Below are positions 63,018-64,000 of a DNA stretch of 64,000 bases, one piece after another. Made by a program: the position numbers and the translations under genes. The DNA is from Lentisphaerota bacterium (lineage in GTDB: Bacteria; Verrucomicrobiota; Lentisphaeria; Oligosphaerales; JABHEG01): assembly GCA_018676675.1 (NCBI GenBank), contig JABHEG010000300.1, forward strand, positions 1 through 64,000, written 5' to 3'. Under the pieces are notes generated by a model. The model was not told the DNA's origin and did not search any database. It saw only the letters and a program-made list of their open reading frames with translations. Position 1 is the first letter of the stretch. The number at the start of each line of letters is the position of its first letter.

Positions 63018-64000
63018 ATGAATCGACTGGTCATTCTGGCAATCGCAGGGCTCTGTGCGGTCGCCCACGCGCAGGATGCGGTGCTGTCCGAGACCTTTGA
63101 CGGCGGCATGGGAACATGGGAGTACGCACCTGGCCCGGCGACAATGGGAGGCGTGGTCGAGGGCAGCGGGGAGCGTGGCAACGTTCTGGATCTGCAGCCG
63201 ACGGGCGCGATCTTCGGGGTCAACAGCCGGGTCTTGAAGCTCGACGGAGAGCTCTCACCGGACAAGGCCTACAAGGTCAGTGCCCGCATCCGCTCGGAGG
63301 GGTTGGAGAAGGGCACGTTCGCGTTCTCCATCTGTTACCGCAACGCGGACGGCCGCCGGCTCAGCCAGATGAGTGTCCACAACCTCCAGGTGAACTCGAA
63401 GCCGCACGACTGGATCGTCAAATCGCTCACCTTTGGCAAAGGAAGCACACGACCTTTCACCGAAGAAACCGCGGGTATGGTGGTCAGATTCTCATTCTGG
63501 GATAAGGAGCAGAAGTGCACGGGACACGTGATGGTGGATGATGTCTTGGTGGAGGAAGTCAAAGTGAAAAAGACTGTGTATGCCGACTGGCCCGGATCCG
63601 TCCTGGTGAATAGCGGTGACCTTCAGGTGAGACTCGAAAGTCGCTCATTCTGGACCCTCTACCGCATCGACTACCAGGGGAAGCGACTCTGCCTGGATCG
63701 ATATGGCAGCCACTACGGAAGCGTGGCCAACTTCAGCGGCACGGGGTTCATCGGTTCGGGGCACGTCGAGAACGAGGATGAGCAGGTGTTGAAGGTTGCT
63801 TTGGCCGTGGACGGTGCCGCGCAGACGCCCCCGAAGCCGGAGTACACCTGCGACGAGTTGGTCCTGACAAAGACATCCAAACTGCGTGGTCTAACGCTGA
63901 AGAGTCTCATCCGCATCTCAGACGACCGCATCCTGGAAGATGTCGTCATGAGCGCCTCCGAACCGTCAAAGCTGAACCTGATTTACCACTTCATGCACCC
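63018..64000 (+). CDS. Secreted beta-rich protein, truncated by the window end
   Basis: The frame is open from ATG 63018 to the end, 327 codons so far. GGAGAG lies 5-6 bases upstream. Signal peptide: MNRLVILAIAGLCAVAHA (1-18). A CBM-like jelly roll occupies about 23-175 (ETFDGGMGTWEYAPGP, LDGELSPDKAYKVSARI, VMVDDVLVEEVKV), then another beta-rich region with VRLESRSFWTLYRIDYQGK and IRISDDRILEDVVM. No catalytic domain is seen in this portion. It may be a heparinase-like or glycan-binding protein whose remainder lies beyond the window; the type cannot be fixed. Confidence 0.75.
   Translation, partial: MNRLVILAIAGLCAVAHAQDAVLSETFDGGMGTWEYAPGPATMGGVVEGSGERGNVLDLQPTGAIFGVNSRVLKLDGELSPDKAYKVSARIRSEGLEKGTFAFSICYRNADGRRLSQMSVHNLQVNSKPHDWIVKSLTFGKGSTRPFTEETAGMVVRFSFWDKEQKCTGHVMVDDVLVEEVKVKKTVYADWPGSVLVNSGDLQVRLESRSFWTLYRIDYQGKRLCLDRYGSHYGSVANFSGTGFIGSGHVENEDEQVLKVALAVDGAAQTPPKPEYTCDELVLTKTSKLRGLTLKSLIRISDDRILEDVVMSASEPSKLNLIYHFMH

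Overview
The window is a G+C-rich (by eye about 60%) bacterial chromosome segment with no rRNA, tRNA, transposase or phage gene that I can recognise. The best clue to the organism is the pseudopilin at 18924-19670, with its [14 protein letters not shown] signature, an AMLLPAL continuation and an H-x-DG type C-terminal motif. That form is abundant in Lentisphaerota and related PVC-superphylum bacteria. Planctomycete/verrucomicrobial-style secreted multidomain proteins (LamG, NPCBM, discoidin-like, beta-helix, heparinase-like, BNR, Gfo/Idh/MocA, Tat-exported aldo/keto reductase) agree. I infer a heterotrophic PVC bacterium, probably Lentisphaerota-like; the phylum is not proven.

Layout. 1-522: no supportable gene. 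523-8136: an exported GFA-fold zinc protein, a giant exported double-FAD oxidoreductase, a glycerophosphodiester phosphodiesterase, and a nucleotidyltransferase/neutral-ceramidase-like pair. 8434-13002: an alpha-2-macroglobulin (A2M) with an intact CFEQ thioester and an unusual insertion. 13293-15285: larC-larB (nickel-pincer cofactor). 15301-21033: SGNH esterase, PHP/DUF3604-like protein, lone pseudopilin, Gfo/Idh oxidoreductase. 21133-25727: a tight three-gene operon (membrane-anchored protein, secreted unknown, LamG plus barrel-like protein). 26244-35608: two translationally coupled giant surface proteins, the second with 501-bp tandem repeats, a C-terminal membrane segment and a cytoplasmic tail. 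35755-45986: small phosphodiesterase, a LamG pair and a heparinase II/III-like lyase with NPCBM. 46460-49348: secreted helical protein, and a tungsten-type aldehyde oxidoreductase with a MoaD partner. 49801-58504: a co-directional run of beta-helix protein, unknown 271-aa protein, alanine-dehydrogenase-like, opine-dehydrogenase-like and secreted phosphoesterase genes. 58511-64000: BNR sialidase-like, deacetylase-like, Tat aldo/keto reductase, and a secreted protein cut by the window edge.

Taken together, about half of the genes encode exported proteins that would bind or process extracellular glycans. The cytoplasmic genes are redox and cofactor genes. No transcription regulator, two-component system or transporter is recognisable in 64 kb.

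The intergenic spaces carry several families of G+C-rich repeats. One 104-bp family occurs at three distant loci and contains inverted-repeat arms in which a T-A pair in one copy is a C-G pair in another. The features I would examine first are the coupled surface-protein pair, the A2M insertion, the alanine/opine dehydrogenase operon and the covarying repeat.
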